From Ceratobasidium sp. AG-K (Eukaryota > Basidiomycota > Agaricomycetes > Cantharellales > Ceratobasidiaceae), in assembly GCA_037039685.1 (NCBI GenBank), contig JAWNGF010000003.1, positions 3,694,571-3,758,570 on the forward strand: a stretch of 64,000 bases of DNA, written 5' to 3'. Within the stretch, counting starts at the first letter, position 1; each line of letters opens with the position of its first letter. Position numbers and translations under genes: made by a program. This document shows positions 48,877-60,180 of this stretch, one piece after another. Under the pieces are notes generated by a model. It was not told the DNA's origin. It ran no database searches and was given only the letters and a program-made list of their open reading frames with translations.

Positions 48877-50554
48877 TCAGAGCTTCGCCTTACCAGTCGT
48901 CATCGCACTCCCGCGGCTAATGGACTCTAGAGCCTCGGCCACCATATTATCCACGATTGTCTTGGCTGGAAGGACGTCTTTTATGACAGCCGCAACATTG
49001 CCCATAAGGAAGCGGCTTTGGGAGTGTTTAGTAGGCGTAAATAGATCTAAGCGGATAGAGCTTACCGTCCAGCAAGTGACTTCTCGGGATGTTTTTCGAG
49101 CTCATGGTCCTGGAATGCAAATGATGAGATACCAAACCAAGGGGTTAGTCTATTTAAGCTTACATGAGGGATAATTCCCTTCCCCGTGAGCTCCTTGATC
49201 TCGTTCTGGCGTTTCGTCTCCCTGAATGCGAAGCAAGATAAGTACCGGGACTACAAAAATATATGATACTTACCATTCCCTAATGTAGTCGGTAACATAG
49301 ACATTCAATGGCCGGCCGGTGAAAATAAGAGTGCGCATAATATCCTGGTCACAAGGACTCAGCATCTTCTAGATTCGGTAAGCTCCCAATCATACCTCGT
49401 GTTCAGCCTTGACAAGCCTGAAAGCTAATAAGTACCGCAGCGCAGCGTGAACTCATAATAGGACGTACAAGTCTTTATGCATCTTGGGCGCGCCTGCCTC
49501 TTCGCTCGCGACAAAGCGCGTTCCGACCCAAACGCCCTGGGCGCCCCACATGAGGGAAGCGGCGAGCCCACGTCCATCCTTGATACCACCCGCTGCAACG
49601 ACAAATACGGGTTTGCCGGTTAGAGGTGACTTGTGACCCTTGACGGCGTCCTACAAAGGGTATGTTAAGATTGCGGGTGGCTGCCGCGACGTATCCACTT
49701 ACCACGCAGGCAGGGATAAGGATGCTGGTAGGAACATGTCCAGTATGTCCGCCGCCCTCTCCTCCCTGGTACAACCAATTAGGTTCGTCGAAAATATACG
49801 TATCTCAGATACATACCTGGGCGCAGATGATGTCGACGCCAGCCTGCAGCGCCTTGGCAACATGCTAACCAAAAGTAAACTTTCAAGCTCTGGACAAAAT
49901 ATCACGACCTGGTTAAACGAACCTTGGGGTGGCCAACCATCTATATCGTCCGGTTAATTATTATTGCCGTTGTATAGTCGAACTCTAACTCACGTTCATA
50001 ATAGGAATCCCAGCCTTGTGCAGCTTCTCAACAGCGCTCTTGGGTGGTACACCAACAGCACAAACAAACAACGCGGTCTTTTCGTCGATAATTACGTCGA
50101 GCAAATCGGGTAATTGACCTTTGGTATAATCATACTAGCCGAAAAAATGAGCTGGCCGATATGAAATGCAACGAGGCGGACTCACGTTGGTTTTGCGCGC
50201 GCCGCCTCCGACTTGAGGGAGCAACAAGTCGACACCAAACGGCGCGTTCTTGTCGTTGAGTTGATCTTTAATGTCGCGGATCTAAAAATACCATGAGGGA
50301 GTGGCATGAAGCCTCTGGGCTATGACGTACTTGCTGGCGGAGCACTTTGGGTGTGTAGCCAAGACCACCAATGACACCAATACCTCCAGCATTCTACCCT
50401 CTGATTAGTTATTGTACGCTTGATTCGTCAAGATACCCACGGTGACAGCAGCAGCCAACTTCGGTCCAGCCGCGACGTTCATTCCAGCGAGCATAATGGG
50501 ATGCTGGATCCCAAAGGTCTCGGTCAACGCAGTCTGGATAGGTCCTTTGGCCAT
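48877..50554 (-). CDS. Nitronate monooxygenase (2-nitropropane dioxygenase family), copy 1
   Basis: FMN enzyme that oxidises alkyl nitronates such as propionate-3-nitronate, a plant toxin. It starts MAKGPIQTALTETFGIQHPI at 50554. Motifs in order: PIMLAGMNVAAGPKLAAAV, NAGGIGVIGGLGYTP, DLLLPQVGG, CAVGVPPKSAVEKLHKAGI, MVGHPKHVAKALQAGVDIIC, AQGGEGGGHTGHVPT (FMN phosphate/His site) and VFVVAAGGIKDGRGLAASLM. It ends ALESISRGSAMTTGKAKL at 48877. Around ten exons with short introns; all glycine motifs and the GGHTG histidine are present. It is the downstream member of a tandem pair on this strand. Confidence 0.92.
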
Positions 50555-50839
50555 TTTTGAGATTTAATCGAGCAAGTAAGTCGAGGTGTGGGGGTAAGTG
50601 GGGAGGTCGAGGTCGAGGATGGGTTTAAATGTGGGGACTCCGGCAACCACTCTCCCGAGCCCCGAGAACAAAATGATGATGTCAGCGACGTCTAGTTCGA
50701 TCGACCAATGGCGTCGGTTGGCTATTGGACCCGGAGCCGCCGAATGAAATCCATCTTTGATGTCGAAAGGTTCAAGAATGAATTTGTGAGCAGATATGGT
50801 ACAGTACACATTCAGCAGGCGCTTGAGTTGATGCCGAAA

Positions 50840-52524
50840 TTACAGCTTGGCTCGTCCTCCAGTCATTGCCTTTCCGGTCTCAATACACTTGATGGCATCA
50901 GCAACCATGTTGTCTACAATGGTTTTTGCTGGCAAGACGTCCTTGATTACCGCCGCGACGTTACCCATGAGGTAGTGACTATGTGTATCGTGAGTTGGCG
51001 CCCAATTATTTAGTCTGATCACTTACTGAGCCTTGATCGACTTTTCGGGGTGCTTCTCCATCTCTTGGTACTGTTTCAAGTCATCAGCCCAGGCCGACCA
51101 TAACACGGAGCGAATCAACTCACGTGTGGAACGATTCCCTTTTCGGTAAGTGCCTTTATTTCGTCGGCCCGGTTGATCTCCCTATGCGAGAAACGGCTGA
51201 GTGCTGAGTTGTTAAAACCTGAACTAGCAACAACATACCAGTCCTTCACATAGTCGGTCCGGTAAACGTTGAGAGGTCGGCCGGAATAAATCAAAGTACG
51301 GCCGATATCCTAAAATACGTGATAAATTTGTAATCCTGGCCGCATACATTCACCTCGGCTTACCTCGTGTTCCGCGCCGACAAGTCTAGTTGTCAAAAAG
51401 CTAAGTTTAAACCGGAAAAGGTAGTAGAATTCGTGACTTACAGTTCCTTGTGTCTCTTGGGAGCAGCGGCTTCCTCGCTTGCAACAAAGCGCGTCCCGAC
51501 CCACACACCTTGAGCGCCCCACATGAGCGCAGCAGCGAGCCCACGCCCATCCGAGATACCTCCTGCAGCAACGACAAATACGGGTTTACCAGTGAGTGGA
51601 GAGGTACGTCCTTTTACCGCGTCCTATAATCCATAAATTAGAAGGAAACACCAAAGTGCATTGATAAAACGTACCACACAGGCCGGGATCAGAATACTCG
51701 TTGGCACATATCCGGTATGTCCGCCACCTTCTCCACCCTACAAACATCATGATTAATTGCAGCCCAAAAAGGAAGCACGACCATCTGACCTGGGCACAAA
51801 TAATATCCACACCCGCATCGAGCGCTTTCGTCACATGCTAAGCCGACCATGAGCTTCTCGAAAGATAAGCCGGAATTTCAGGACCTACCTTGGGATGTCC
51901 AACCATCTAAGTAAACCCATTCGTGAGCACGCATGGATTGGGTTACAAGTTACGATTTCGTACGTACGTTCATGATGGGTATACCAGCCTTGTGTAGGCG
52001 TTCAACTGCAAATTTAGGAGGGATCCCAACTGCGCAGACGAATAGTGCTGCTTTTTCTTCGATAATAACATCGATGAGTTCGGGGAGTTGACCGTGGGTA
52101 TAGTCGTACTGCTCGTGGTTAGCGTTAGTCCGGTGGTTAAACTAGGGTGCGCACGTTGGTCTTTCTGGCACTCCCTCCAACTTGAGGCAGGGCGAGGTCC
52201 ACTCCAAATGGCGCGTTCTTGTCGTTCAAGTATTCTTTAATGTCGTGAATCTGCCACTTGTCAGCTCCAGCTTATATAAACCAAATACACGAAGCATACC
52301 TGTTGACGGAGCATTTTGGGCGTATACCCAAGTCCACCAATGACTCCCAACCCCCCAGCATTCTACGAAGCACAATCAGCCTGGCCCAACATTTACATTG
52401 GCCTACTCACCGTCACTGCCGCGGTCAACTTGGACCCAGCCGCGACATTCATCCCAGCCAGGATGACGGGATGCTGGATCCCAAAAGTCTCGGTCACAGC
52501 CGTCGTCAATGATCCTCTAGGCAT
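50840..52524 (-). CDS. Nitronate monooxygenase, copy 2 (tandem paralogue)
   Basis: Same exon plan as copy 1. It starts MPRGSLTTAVTETFGIQHPV at 52524 and has NAGGLGVIGGLGYTPKMLRQ, DLALPQVGGSARKTN, CAVGIPPKFAVERLHKAGI, MVGHPKHVTKALDAGVDIIC, AQGGEGGGHTGYVPT and VFVVAAGGISDGRGLAAALM. It ends CIETGKAMTGGRAKL at 50840. The copies differ mostly at conservative positions while the introns differ in sequence, so the duplication is not recent. Only 285 bp separate the 3' end of this gene from the start of copy 1. Both copies look functional. Confidence 0.92.
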
Positions 52525-52713
52525 GTTGTCAATAGTGGTCGATAACAAATGTGTCCAGGTGGTCGTTGAAAGTGTGGAGACGTGTGGGGAACCGGCCTCG
52601 GTTCGATCGTTACCGGATATGTCGATGCGCCGGGCGCTTAGACGGCCTGTCTGACCCACAAACCCGGACACAAATACTTTTGTCGGTTCGTGGCCTTGCT
52701 CAAGTGCAGAGGA

Positions 52714-52741
52714 ACATGTCCTCTTCGGAGTGACATATACA

Positions 52742-52772
<31 letters not shown>

Positions 52773-52820
52773 GGCCCCTGCACAAGGATGACACGCTAGT
52801 TCAGAGTGGACGGTCTACGG
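52714..52820 (+). ncRNA. U6: U6 spliceosomal snRNA
   Basis: The 5' stem-loop (GTCCTCTTCGGAGTGAC) is followed by the invariant U6 core: AAAAATTGGAACGATACAGA, the ACAGAGA box at 52756-52762, GATTAGC with the catalytic AGC triad at 52768-52770, and GGCCCCTGCACAAGGATGAC of the internal stem-loop. This is the RNA at the spliceosome active site, and U6 is made by RNA polymerase III. A T run at about 52829-52838 can serve as the terminator. Past GACACGCT the 3' part departs from the usual U6 end, so the exact 3' boundary is uncertain. It sits about 190 bp upstream of the nitronate monooxygenase copy 2 start, on the opposite strand. Confidence 0.9.
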
Positions 52821-52839
52821 ACCGCAATATTTATTTTTC

Positions 52840-53524
52840 TTATTTCTAGCTTTTAATATGATATCCGCCAGCGAATGTCTTCGAGTGTGTCATTTGATTC
52901 AAAGTCCTCTTCATCATATCAACGACATACATCTGAGGCATAAAATGCAACGGCAACAACAAACCACCAAGCCTGAGTACACATGCATATATCTACATTA
53001 CGATCACAAATTTCTCCTCCAACACCTCCAACTCAGGAAAGATCAACTAGCTTGTTTTGGAAGGTATCCCACGTATCACTTGCACACAATTCATCATATG
53101 CCTGTCGAGCTCATCAAATATTAGTCATATTACCTGTTACATTCTGATTAGTTACAGTCACCGGGGATGACACGAGGAACGAATAGGCTACGAACCGCAA
53201 TATTTTTCCTATTTTGTCCGGCTGCGAGCGAAAACTTGGGCGTTTCGGGGATCGCAATCGAACTCTGGTCGATTCGAGCATGGCAATACCGAAAAAAAAA
53301 TTCCCATTCCCATATTCGCCAATCAAATCTACAAGTCACGCCAAGCTCACTCAACCAAAAGTCACGATAGCGACATCAAACTGAATACGACATACGTAAA
53401 ATACAGAAAAAGGTATAAGACAAACAGTCAAGGTAACAACAATCCCAAGATTATACACATTAATTATACTTCACTCTATACAACCCACGGCCTCGCCGCC
53501 CGATCCTAGAACAACCTCAGCAAA
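52840..53524. other. Intergenic region between U6 and the copper-fist gene
   Basis: AT-rich spacer containing the U6 3' relic. It includes the 3' flank of the copper-fist gene. No protein gene is supported. Confidence 0.4.
53163..53211 (+). pseudogene. Relic of the U6 3' end
   Basis: GGGATGACACG here repeats the end of the U6 internal stem-loop, and CTACGAACCGCAATATTTTT repeats the U6 3' flank (CTACGGACCGCAATATTTAT at about 52814-52833). The 5' half and the ACAGAGA box are absent, so it cannot be a working U6. It lies 380 bp downstream of the intact gene on the same strand. Confidence 0.6.
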
Positions 53525-56500
53525 CTACCTCGTGGCATAGGCAGCACCCATCACCTTGGCACCCACCATGACCCGATGGCCATGCACGCTAAAGCTCGGC
53601 CACCGGCTCTTCTTTCCGCCTGGTCCTTGTCCGTCTTTGGGCTGCAGCCCAGGCTTGATGTCCACATCGTCGAGCGTGCCGCGCGTGTTGTGCCCAGACA
53701 TGCCGGCGTTGGGGGCAGCGGTGGGAAGAGACATTGTGTGCGGCATCCCGAGCCCCGAGCTGACCTTTTGCTTGGGCGAGGGCGGGGCGTCGTCGGGCCC
53801 GGCGGTCGAGGACGAGTGTTGGAGAGACATGCTCGGGCGTTCCACAGAGTACTGGCTCCCGGACGAGGCGTACGCCATTCCGCCGATCATGGGTGCCTGT
53901 ACGGGGAGGACGGCCATGGACTGAGGAACGAGCGTTGATTGCCGGACGGGCATCGGGGCGGTTTGGTACGCCGGACCAGGCTCGGCGCCTCCATACTGTC
54001 CCATGGCTTGTTGGAACCCGTACTGCTGTTGCAGTTGCTGCTGCTGTTGTTGCTGCTGTTGAGGGTACTCGTACGCCTGACCGTCCTCGTTATACATATC
54101 CTCCTCTTCCTCCGCAAACGACCCAAACGCCTCTTCATCGGCATACTGCGGCGAATACGACCCATCATAATCCGACTCGGAAGGCGGGGCGGAATAAGCA
54201 AGGGACTGAGACTGGGGAGAGTGCTGATACATCTGATCCTGTGCATCCTGCATCGACCCGCCAGGCTGCAATCCCGCTTGTTGCATCGCAGCCTGCATCT
54301 GCTGCATCTGCTGCGCGTTCCTAAACCGACTAGGCTCATACCGTCCACCAGGCTGGAAGTATTTGCCCACGATCGGCAAATGCGCACGCACACTTCCGCG
54401 CACCCTCTGTCCGCCCTGGAGCAGCACCTGCGATTGGCCAGGGCTGACTCCGGCGGGATTGACGTCGCTTTCCATGACGGCATGCAGCGAGGGTTGTGGG
54501 CGCGGGTGGCGACGGAACGGGCGGTGGTTGGTCATGGCTGCGACCTTGGGGAGGATACGGCGGTACCCGCGTGGGGTGGGCTTTGCGTGTGGGGTGAGGC
54601 GGCCGTTTTGGCGGTTGGGGGTGATACGACCCGAGAGGGGTGAACTGTGAGGTGTGATGATGCCGTGCGAGGATTGGAGGCTGGGGATGCCATGGGACGA
54701 GGCGAGACTCGAGATGCCGTGCGACGAGGCAAGCGAGGCGAGTGAGACTGAAGCCGAGTCGATCGACGACGGGAGCGAGAGGTTCGAGTGGTTTGAGAAT
54801 TGGCTCGACTCGCGGTGGTGCGTGAATTGGCCCGAGTCGGCGCGGTGGTGCGAAAAGTGGCCTGTGGGTGTGTCAGCATGATTGCCGCCGAGTCAGGCGA
54901 ATAAGAAAATAGCTCGAGGCCAAATTGAGAACGATGGCAAGTTCGAGGTAGATTGAGAACGATGGCAAGCCTCGGGCTGGATCAAGAACGAGAGCAAGCT
55001 CAGGGCCGAATCGAGAACGATGGCAAGCTTAGGCTAGATGACAACGAGGATGACGAGACAGGCCTGTAAGAGGAAACCCCGAGGGCTGGGTAACTGCGTC
55101 CGGTCCACATGTGATGGCCGTGAATAGCCCGAGGCCTGGCCACCGCACGTGGATAACGAGAGTCCCCCGCGCGTAGAGAACCGGGTGCTGCGTGATAGCC
55201 GCCTGCCGCGCAAACCAATTGTAATGGCCAACCAACCAGTCATACCAGTCACCCGACCAATCGCGCCGGCCATCCAAGCGCATCCAACCCGGCGCACCGA
55301 TCCAAACACGCCGATACCAAAGCAAGACGCGCACTCACCCGAATCCCGATAATACTCTCCCGAAAACCGCTGATCATATTGCATCGGCGGCAACTCGAGC
55401 CCGCCAAACCCGAGATCGGCAAAGTCCATCGAGAGGTTGGTCGGCCCCCCAACGACCGACCCTGCATCAGACCCGATTCCGGCATCGCTCCCCACGCCCA
55501 GCCCGTCACTCCCCACGCCCAATCCCCCATCGCTCCCGACTCCGAGGCCGGCGTCACTCCCAACACCCATCTCGCTTCCGACTTCGCTGACCATCCCGTC
55601 GCAGCATCCTCCACGCTCGGTAGACACGGCAAACCCACACCTCGGGCGGTCCCAGTAATTCCCGTCTCCCTGGCCGTGCCCCTGATGATGACTGGTTTGC
55701 TGGTGATTGCAGGTGCACTGCCCGGGGGGACACCCACACGCGCTCGGGCTGGGGCTTGACTCGGCGATTCCAGCTTCCAGGCCAGCCATAGCCGCGTTGA
55801 ATTCGTCCATTTCGACGTCGGGGGGTGGGTAATAGGCCGGTGCGCCCACCGGGACGGCTCCGTTTGATTGTGGGACGTTGACCTGTGGGCCGACGACGTT
55901 GACAGTCGGACCCATGCCATTCCCAGTATGCGGGCCCATCCCAGTGACGGACTGCGAACCTATGCCGTTTACAGCCTGCGAGCCGATTCCGTTGGGCTGA
56001 CCGAGGTAGGTCTGACTCTGGGAATACGACGACACAAACGAGCCATTCGAGGTCGTAAACTGCTCACTCTCGAAACTCTGCACACTCGGATCCAACAAGA
56101 GCGTAAGTCCCCCGGCACAATCAAAGCAGTTCCCACACCGGACCGGACACGGATCTCCGCCATGGCCCTGGAACGGCTGGTTCATCGACGTGCCCTGGGC
56201 GTTTGAATGCGAATGGGGATTCTGGCGATGCTGTGCACAGTCGGGGCAGACACAGTTGGTTCCGCATGCGCACGGACCAATGCGGTACATCATCTGGTGG
56301 CGGACAGGGCGGGTATAGGGTGCATAGGCGTGTTGGTGGTGGACATGGGGGTGGGGGTTGTTGGGAGAGTGGCCGGGGGGAGGGGTGTGTCCTGAGGGTG
56401 GGTTTTTCTTGCGGGGGACGCAGCAGTGGCAGGTCTGGCCATCGCCGCACGTGCACTTGTCCACTAGAAAACATTTAGCTGCATTTTATGAGTTGGCCAG

Positions 56501-56918
56501 GATGCGGACCTGGTTTGGGGGCGGGGGAAGTTGCGACTCCGGTCAGCGAGGGAGACAATCCGTTGGGATACGCTGCTTCGGCGGGGAGACGGCTGCCTAT
56601 CGGATCGTTAGCATTAGCCACGAAATATTCGCTTTTATCACCTTTTTTGCCCGGTTGCTTTGGCACCGCAGACTGGTCTGGCTTTGTCTCGCACGAGCAC
56701 CGCACATGGACCTGTTTAGTCTTGCGCAGCTCTCGACAGTGGTCACACTGGGTCACTGGCCGCCCTTTTTTCTTGATTTCAAACAGCGCCCGTTCCGTGT
56801 GCTGGCACGACGACGACCGGTGGCCTTTGATGCACGTCTCACTGAAAACAATCAGCCCTATCCATTCCAACAAATAATCAACCTACCAGGCATATTTCTT
56901 GTCGTTGACGAATATCAT
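53525..56918 (-). CDS. Copper-fist transcription factor (Ace1/Mac1/Cuf1-like)
   Basis: Copper-sensing DNA-binding regulator, nuclear. The first exon (from 56918) reads MIFVNDKKYAC, which splices to ETCIKGHRSSSCQHTERALF, GRPVTQCDHCRELRKTKQVH and VRCSC. This is the complete copper fist with the N-terminal zinc site, the KGHRSSSCxH and GRP minor-groove elements, and the CxC copper site. Further cysteine clusters follow in the next exon (CTCGDGQTCHCC, CACGTNCVCPDC and CPVRCGNCFDC, plus CGCPPGQCTC), as in copper or iron sensors. Gly/Ser/Asp repeats (GVGSDxGL units, about 55460-55580) and a poly-Gln run (about 54000-54065) mark low-complexity activation-type regions. An intron at about 54863-55337 is long and holds a tandem repeat. 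Stop at 53525. About 1000 residues. Confidence 0.9.
54911..55052. repeat. About five copies of a 29-bp tandem repeat in a copper-fist intron
   Basis: The unit approximates AGCTCGAGGCNNAATTGAGAACGATGGCA. Copies start near 54911, 54940, 54968, 54997 and 55026, and the last is the most diverged. They lie inside the long intron of the copper-fist gene. No coding function is apparent. Confidence 0.75.
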
Positions 56919-58552
56919 GCCGTCGTCGCGCAGAGGAGAACCCTTCCCAGACCAGGGCTGTGCACTTTATATCCGCCATCATCGGATATCCAAACAGAGA
57001 CCGATCCCGGATTACCTCAGCCTCCCTCCCACGGACAGCCTTCGAAAGAACGTTCCTTTACAGACCCGCAGTGACCAACGTGTGTCGTGATCGGCGCATC
57101 AGTGGCGGTGCTCATTTCAAGTACGGCACCTTACGACACCGACCGGTCGTACAAAGTATTGCCATGCTCCGTCTGTCGGGCGTTTCACCTATTTTTTCTC
57201 CACTCGCTCGACTTTTTTTTCTCCACTCGCTAGACTGTTCTCCACCCGTCGCCAGCATCCGAGTTTCTCTCCGCCGTTTCATAATTTTTCTCCACCCGGC
57301 GGTAGATGATTTCACCCGCAGCCCCTAACTGACTTGGCATGTCACACGATCAATCATATACGTCCGTCCATTATCCCCCTCGGTCGCCGTACCGCTCCAC
57401 TTCGAGATGTAATTCCCGGAGATTGATAGCCTAGTCTATGATGATCCTAGTGTCGTCTGCAAGTTTGGCCTTGTCTGCTCGTCTGCGTCTGCGGAAAAAT
57501 CTAGCTCGTCTGCGAAAAAATTGGTCTTGTCCGAAGAGTTCCCCGCTCAATATGGAGTTTACCTCACCCGTCGAGAGAGGGAACCTGCCGCCTTGCATAC
57601 CGGTCCCTCGAGGATGCCGGCACCGACCACGCGGGATTCCACGTTTTTCCCATCGTGTATCACGCCTGCCCGCCCAGCCCGCCACCATCGATTCGGTCCG
57701 AGGTCCTCGTTAATCCATCCGCCATTCTCGTCAACTCACCCGACGACATCCAATGGCTCGGAGTCCTCGCCGTCGTTCCCGCCCAATCACACTTGTTCCT
57801 CGTCCAATCATTCCAGGGTGATGTACAATCTCATTTCAGGGCGACGTTTAATCTCACTTCAGGTAAATGTCGTGAACCCTACAAAGGATATATCCCCACA
57901 AGGGACAGGACAATCCCCACATCGGGAAGTCAATCAGCTGATGACGTCGGTTGTTGCAAATTGGATAGGAGGTTGCCCCTGGGTTTTGTCTATCGGTGCG
58001 GTTTTGTTTCCGTTGTGTCTTTTTGAATTTTATTTTTTCTGGTTAGGTGTTTGGCATAATCGTATCGTTCCGAGTTTATAATGCGAGGGATTTGAGTGGG
58101 TTTGGGGTTCGGTGTGGTCAGCCCTCGATTCGAGCCCTCTGCTCCTGGCATCCCCATATTCCTCCGCCTGCGCCCTCTTCCCTCGCCCTCCGCCCCCGTT
58201 CCTTTATCCTCGGGCCGCGAGTCGGGCGAATCTTACACGTGCTTATGAACTCATGGGACATACCGAAGTGTGACCGGATGGACGAGAATTGGGTTAGGGA
58301 AGCAGATGGGCGGGCGCAGAACCGGTACAAGTGAATAACTCGGTTGGCCGGATATAGTGAGTATTGTTGTACGGCGGTCTATGGTAGTGACACTTGGACC
58401 TTGAATAAAATATTGACGCCGAACGGACCGTTTGACTCTCTAACATGTATCGTATGAGGAAGACAATACTCAAGCATCAGATTGTCTCGGAAGTATAAAC
58501 AGGACGAATTATTTTCAGTAATCTAACCAGCCGTAGTTCCAACCATATCCGC
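56919..58552. other. Gene-poor region upstream of the copper-fist gene
   Basis: It contains short direct repeats only: TTTTTTCTCCACTCGCT twice near 57190-57235, a GCTCGTCTGCG pair near 57476-57515, and a pair of AATCTCATTTCAGG/AATCTCACTTCAGG near 57827-57862. Open frames of up to 186 codons occur but show no motifs. No gene is supported. Confidence 0.4.
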
Positions 58553-59527
58553 TCACGGGCAGAATGTGAGGGTGTCTAGAAGCGAGAGAACCAGTCAGCC
58601 ATGGTCAAAAGAAAGAACTCGGTCAGCTTACAGTCTGCCTTCTTCGCAGTGGGGCAAGTGAAGAGCGCAGTGCCAGAGGACTCGTCGTAAGCATAGACGT
58701 AAGACCGGGGGCAAGCGTTCTTGAAGTACGAGTAGTAGGCGACACCGGATGGAGGGCAGGTCTGAGGAGTGCTGTACTGGCCGGAGCAGCAGTTCTTGGA
58801 GTTGGCCTGGTTGCCGTCGAGGTTTGCCACGCAGGCAGACTGTATGCAATAGTTAGCTGCTGTGAGCGATTTTATGTGATTGGCATACCTTGCAGCCGAC
58901 GGGGAAACCACTCGAGTCGTAAGGTCCCTTGAGGGCAGCAGGGCAGTTGGGGCCGAGGTCAACCGCGCACTCGGCAACCGGGCAGCCCTGGTTGTTGGTG
59001 ATACGCATGGGCAGGTTGTACCCATCGACAAGCGAGACTACAACAACAATTCAGATCCGCATATACCCAAATCCCCCACCGTACTCACCATCATACCAGT
59101 CCTGACCATCGCCAGCGCTCAGCGTCCACTCGGCAACGCTCGCAGGAGGCACACCGGTACCGGTGCGAGAGTCGCATCGAAGACCGCCGTTGCAGCCACC
59201 GGTCAAGCACGAGTTGGGACCAGGGTTGGTGGCAAAGTTGCAGTTACGGCGACCCCAGATGCGGCCTGCCTTCCAGTTGTCGGGGACGGTAAATGTGCGC
59301 TTGCTCCATGCCGGAGCTTCCCAGCCGGTTTCGATGCTGGGAACAGCGGAGCCGACATTGAGGTCGGTCTGAAAGCGGCTTAATTAGGTGACTCGAAGCG
59401 TGACTGGGTGTGTACTTACAAAGACCGCCGGCCAGATGGTGAATGGGCAAGCGTTGTAGACGGTAAAGGTACGACCGAGAGCGGAACCCGCAAAAGCGAG
59501 AGCAGAAGCGGCGAGAGTGAACTTCAT
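58553..59527 (-). CDS. Thaumatin-like secreted protein, copy A
   Basis: Glycoside hydrolase family 64/thaumatin-superfamily fold, secreted; fungal members bind or cut beta-1,3-glucan. The signal peptide is MKFTLAASALAFAGSALGRT at 59527. Then come FTVYNACPFTIWPAVF, WEAPAWSKRTFTVPDNWKAG, RIWGRRNCNFATN, SCLTGGCNGGLRCDS, ASVAEWTLSAGDGQDWYD, VSLVDGYNLPMRITNNQGC, and the Cys-rich end (KNCCSGQYSTPQTCPPSG, KNACPRSYVYAYDESSGTA, TLTFCP). Five exons; stop at 58553. The many paired cysteines and the acidic Glu/Asp positions of the cleft region are present. It is nearly identical to copy B in exons. Confidence 0.92.
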
Positions 59528-60138
59528 GTTGTGGGTGTGAGAGATGTAGAGAGCAGTAGTTGCTTGATACTCACAGCTCGCAAATGAACCACCTTTATAC
59601 TACTTTAGCGCACTCGGAGCCTGCAAAAGGCCTAGCCATGGATGTCATGCGCGCCCTCGGTAAGCCGCGACTCAGACAGCCTTGCAGCCGTCTTCTTGGA
59701 CTCCCCGGTTCCTCAAGCGAACATCTACCAAGCCTTCCTACTCATATCTTACCCAACCAGATGCAAGGAAATCCAGGGTTACTTGCGTTTTATTGGCGAG
59801 CATGGAAAATTGGCGATGCCCACAATGCCCGGTGATTGATGCACGTGCCTGATTTAGCCGACCCGCTTGACCGGCTATTGGTGTTCTCAGGCCAGCCTAC
59901 CCAATCAACGAGAGTTCCGGTCGCACCTCCTATCACTCCGACATTTGTTTCATCCAATTTTATGTACATATTTCCTGGTTATAGATGTTTTATGTAAAAC
60001 TAGGGGGAAGTCAACAGTCGCGTTGACGTTCTTGCCTCGGCGGAAATACAGATAAGAAGGTTGAAAATAGGTCCTCCAAGAGGCATGCGGTAATAACACT
60101 TGCTGGTTGGAGACAACGCAAACCACGAGGTCAACTTA

Positions 60139-60172
60139 CTCACCTTGGGCACCAATGTGTACGACAGGCGCT
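60139..60172 (-). pseudogene. Relic of the CHAT gene 3' end
   Basis: On the minus strand TTCGAGCG...TACACATTGG matches the last codons of the CHAT gene at 63132 (FERWAPFIHIGS). It is short and disrupted. It marks where the left copy of the segmental duplication was cut. Confidence 0.5.
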
Positions 60173-60180
60173 CGAATTGA

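Larger units (their letters stand above)
58458..60180. repeat. Segmental duplication, left copy (thaumatin-like gene plus CHAT 3' relic)
   Basis: It aligns by eye in order with 61398-63165: a CATCAGATTGTCTCGG block, the thaumatin-like gene, the CACGTGCCTGATTTAGCCGA block (59840 vs 62797), and a piece of the CHAT gene 3' end at about 60139-60172. Intergenic parts are clearly more diverged than the coding exons. Confidence 0.75.

Noticed and set aside
53939..54643. 234-codon plus-strand frame rich in Leu
   Set aside because: Antisense of the poly-Gln and Ser-rich end of the copper-fist gene.
55034..55337. C-terminal tail reading on from the copper-fist exon
   Set aside because: It follows a good donor (GGATTCGG|GTGAGTG) and is intron sequence that includes the tandem repeat.
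57521..58081. 186-codon plus-strand frame
   Set aside because: Low-complexity Pro/Ser-rich translation without motif; crosses short direct repeats.
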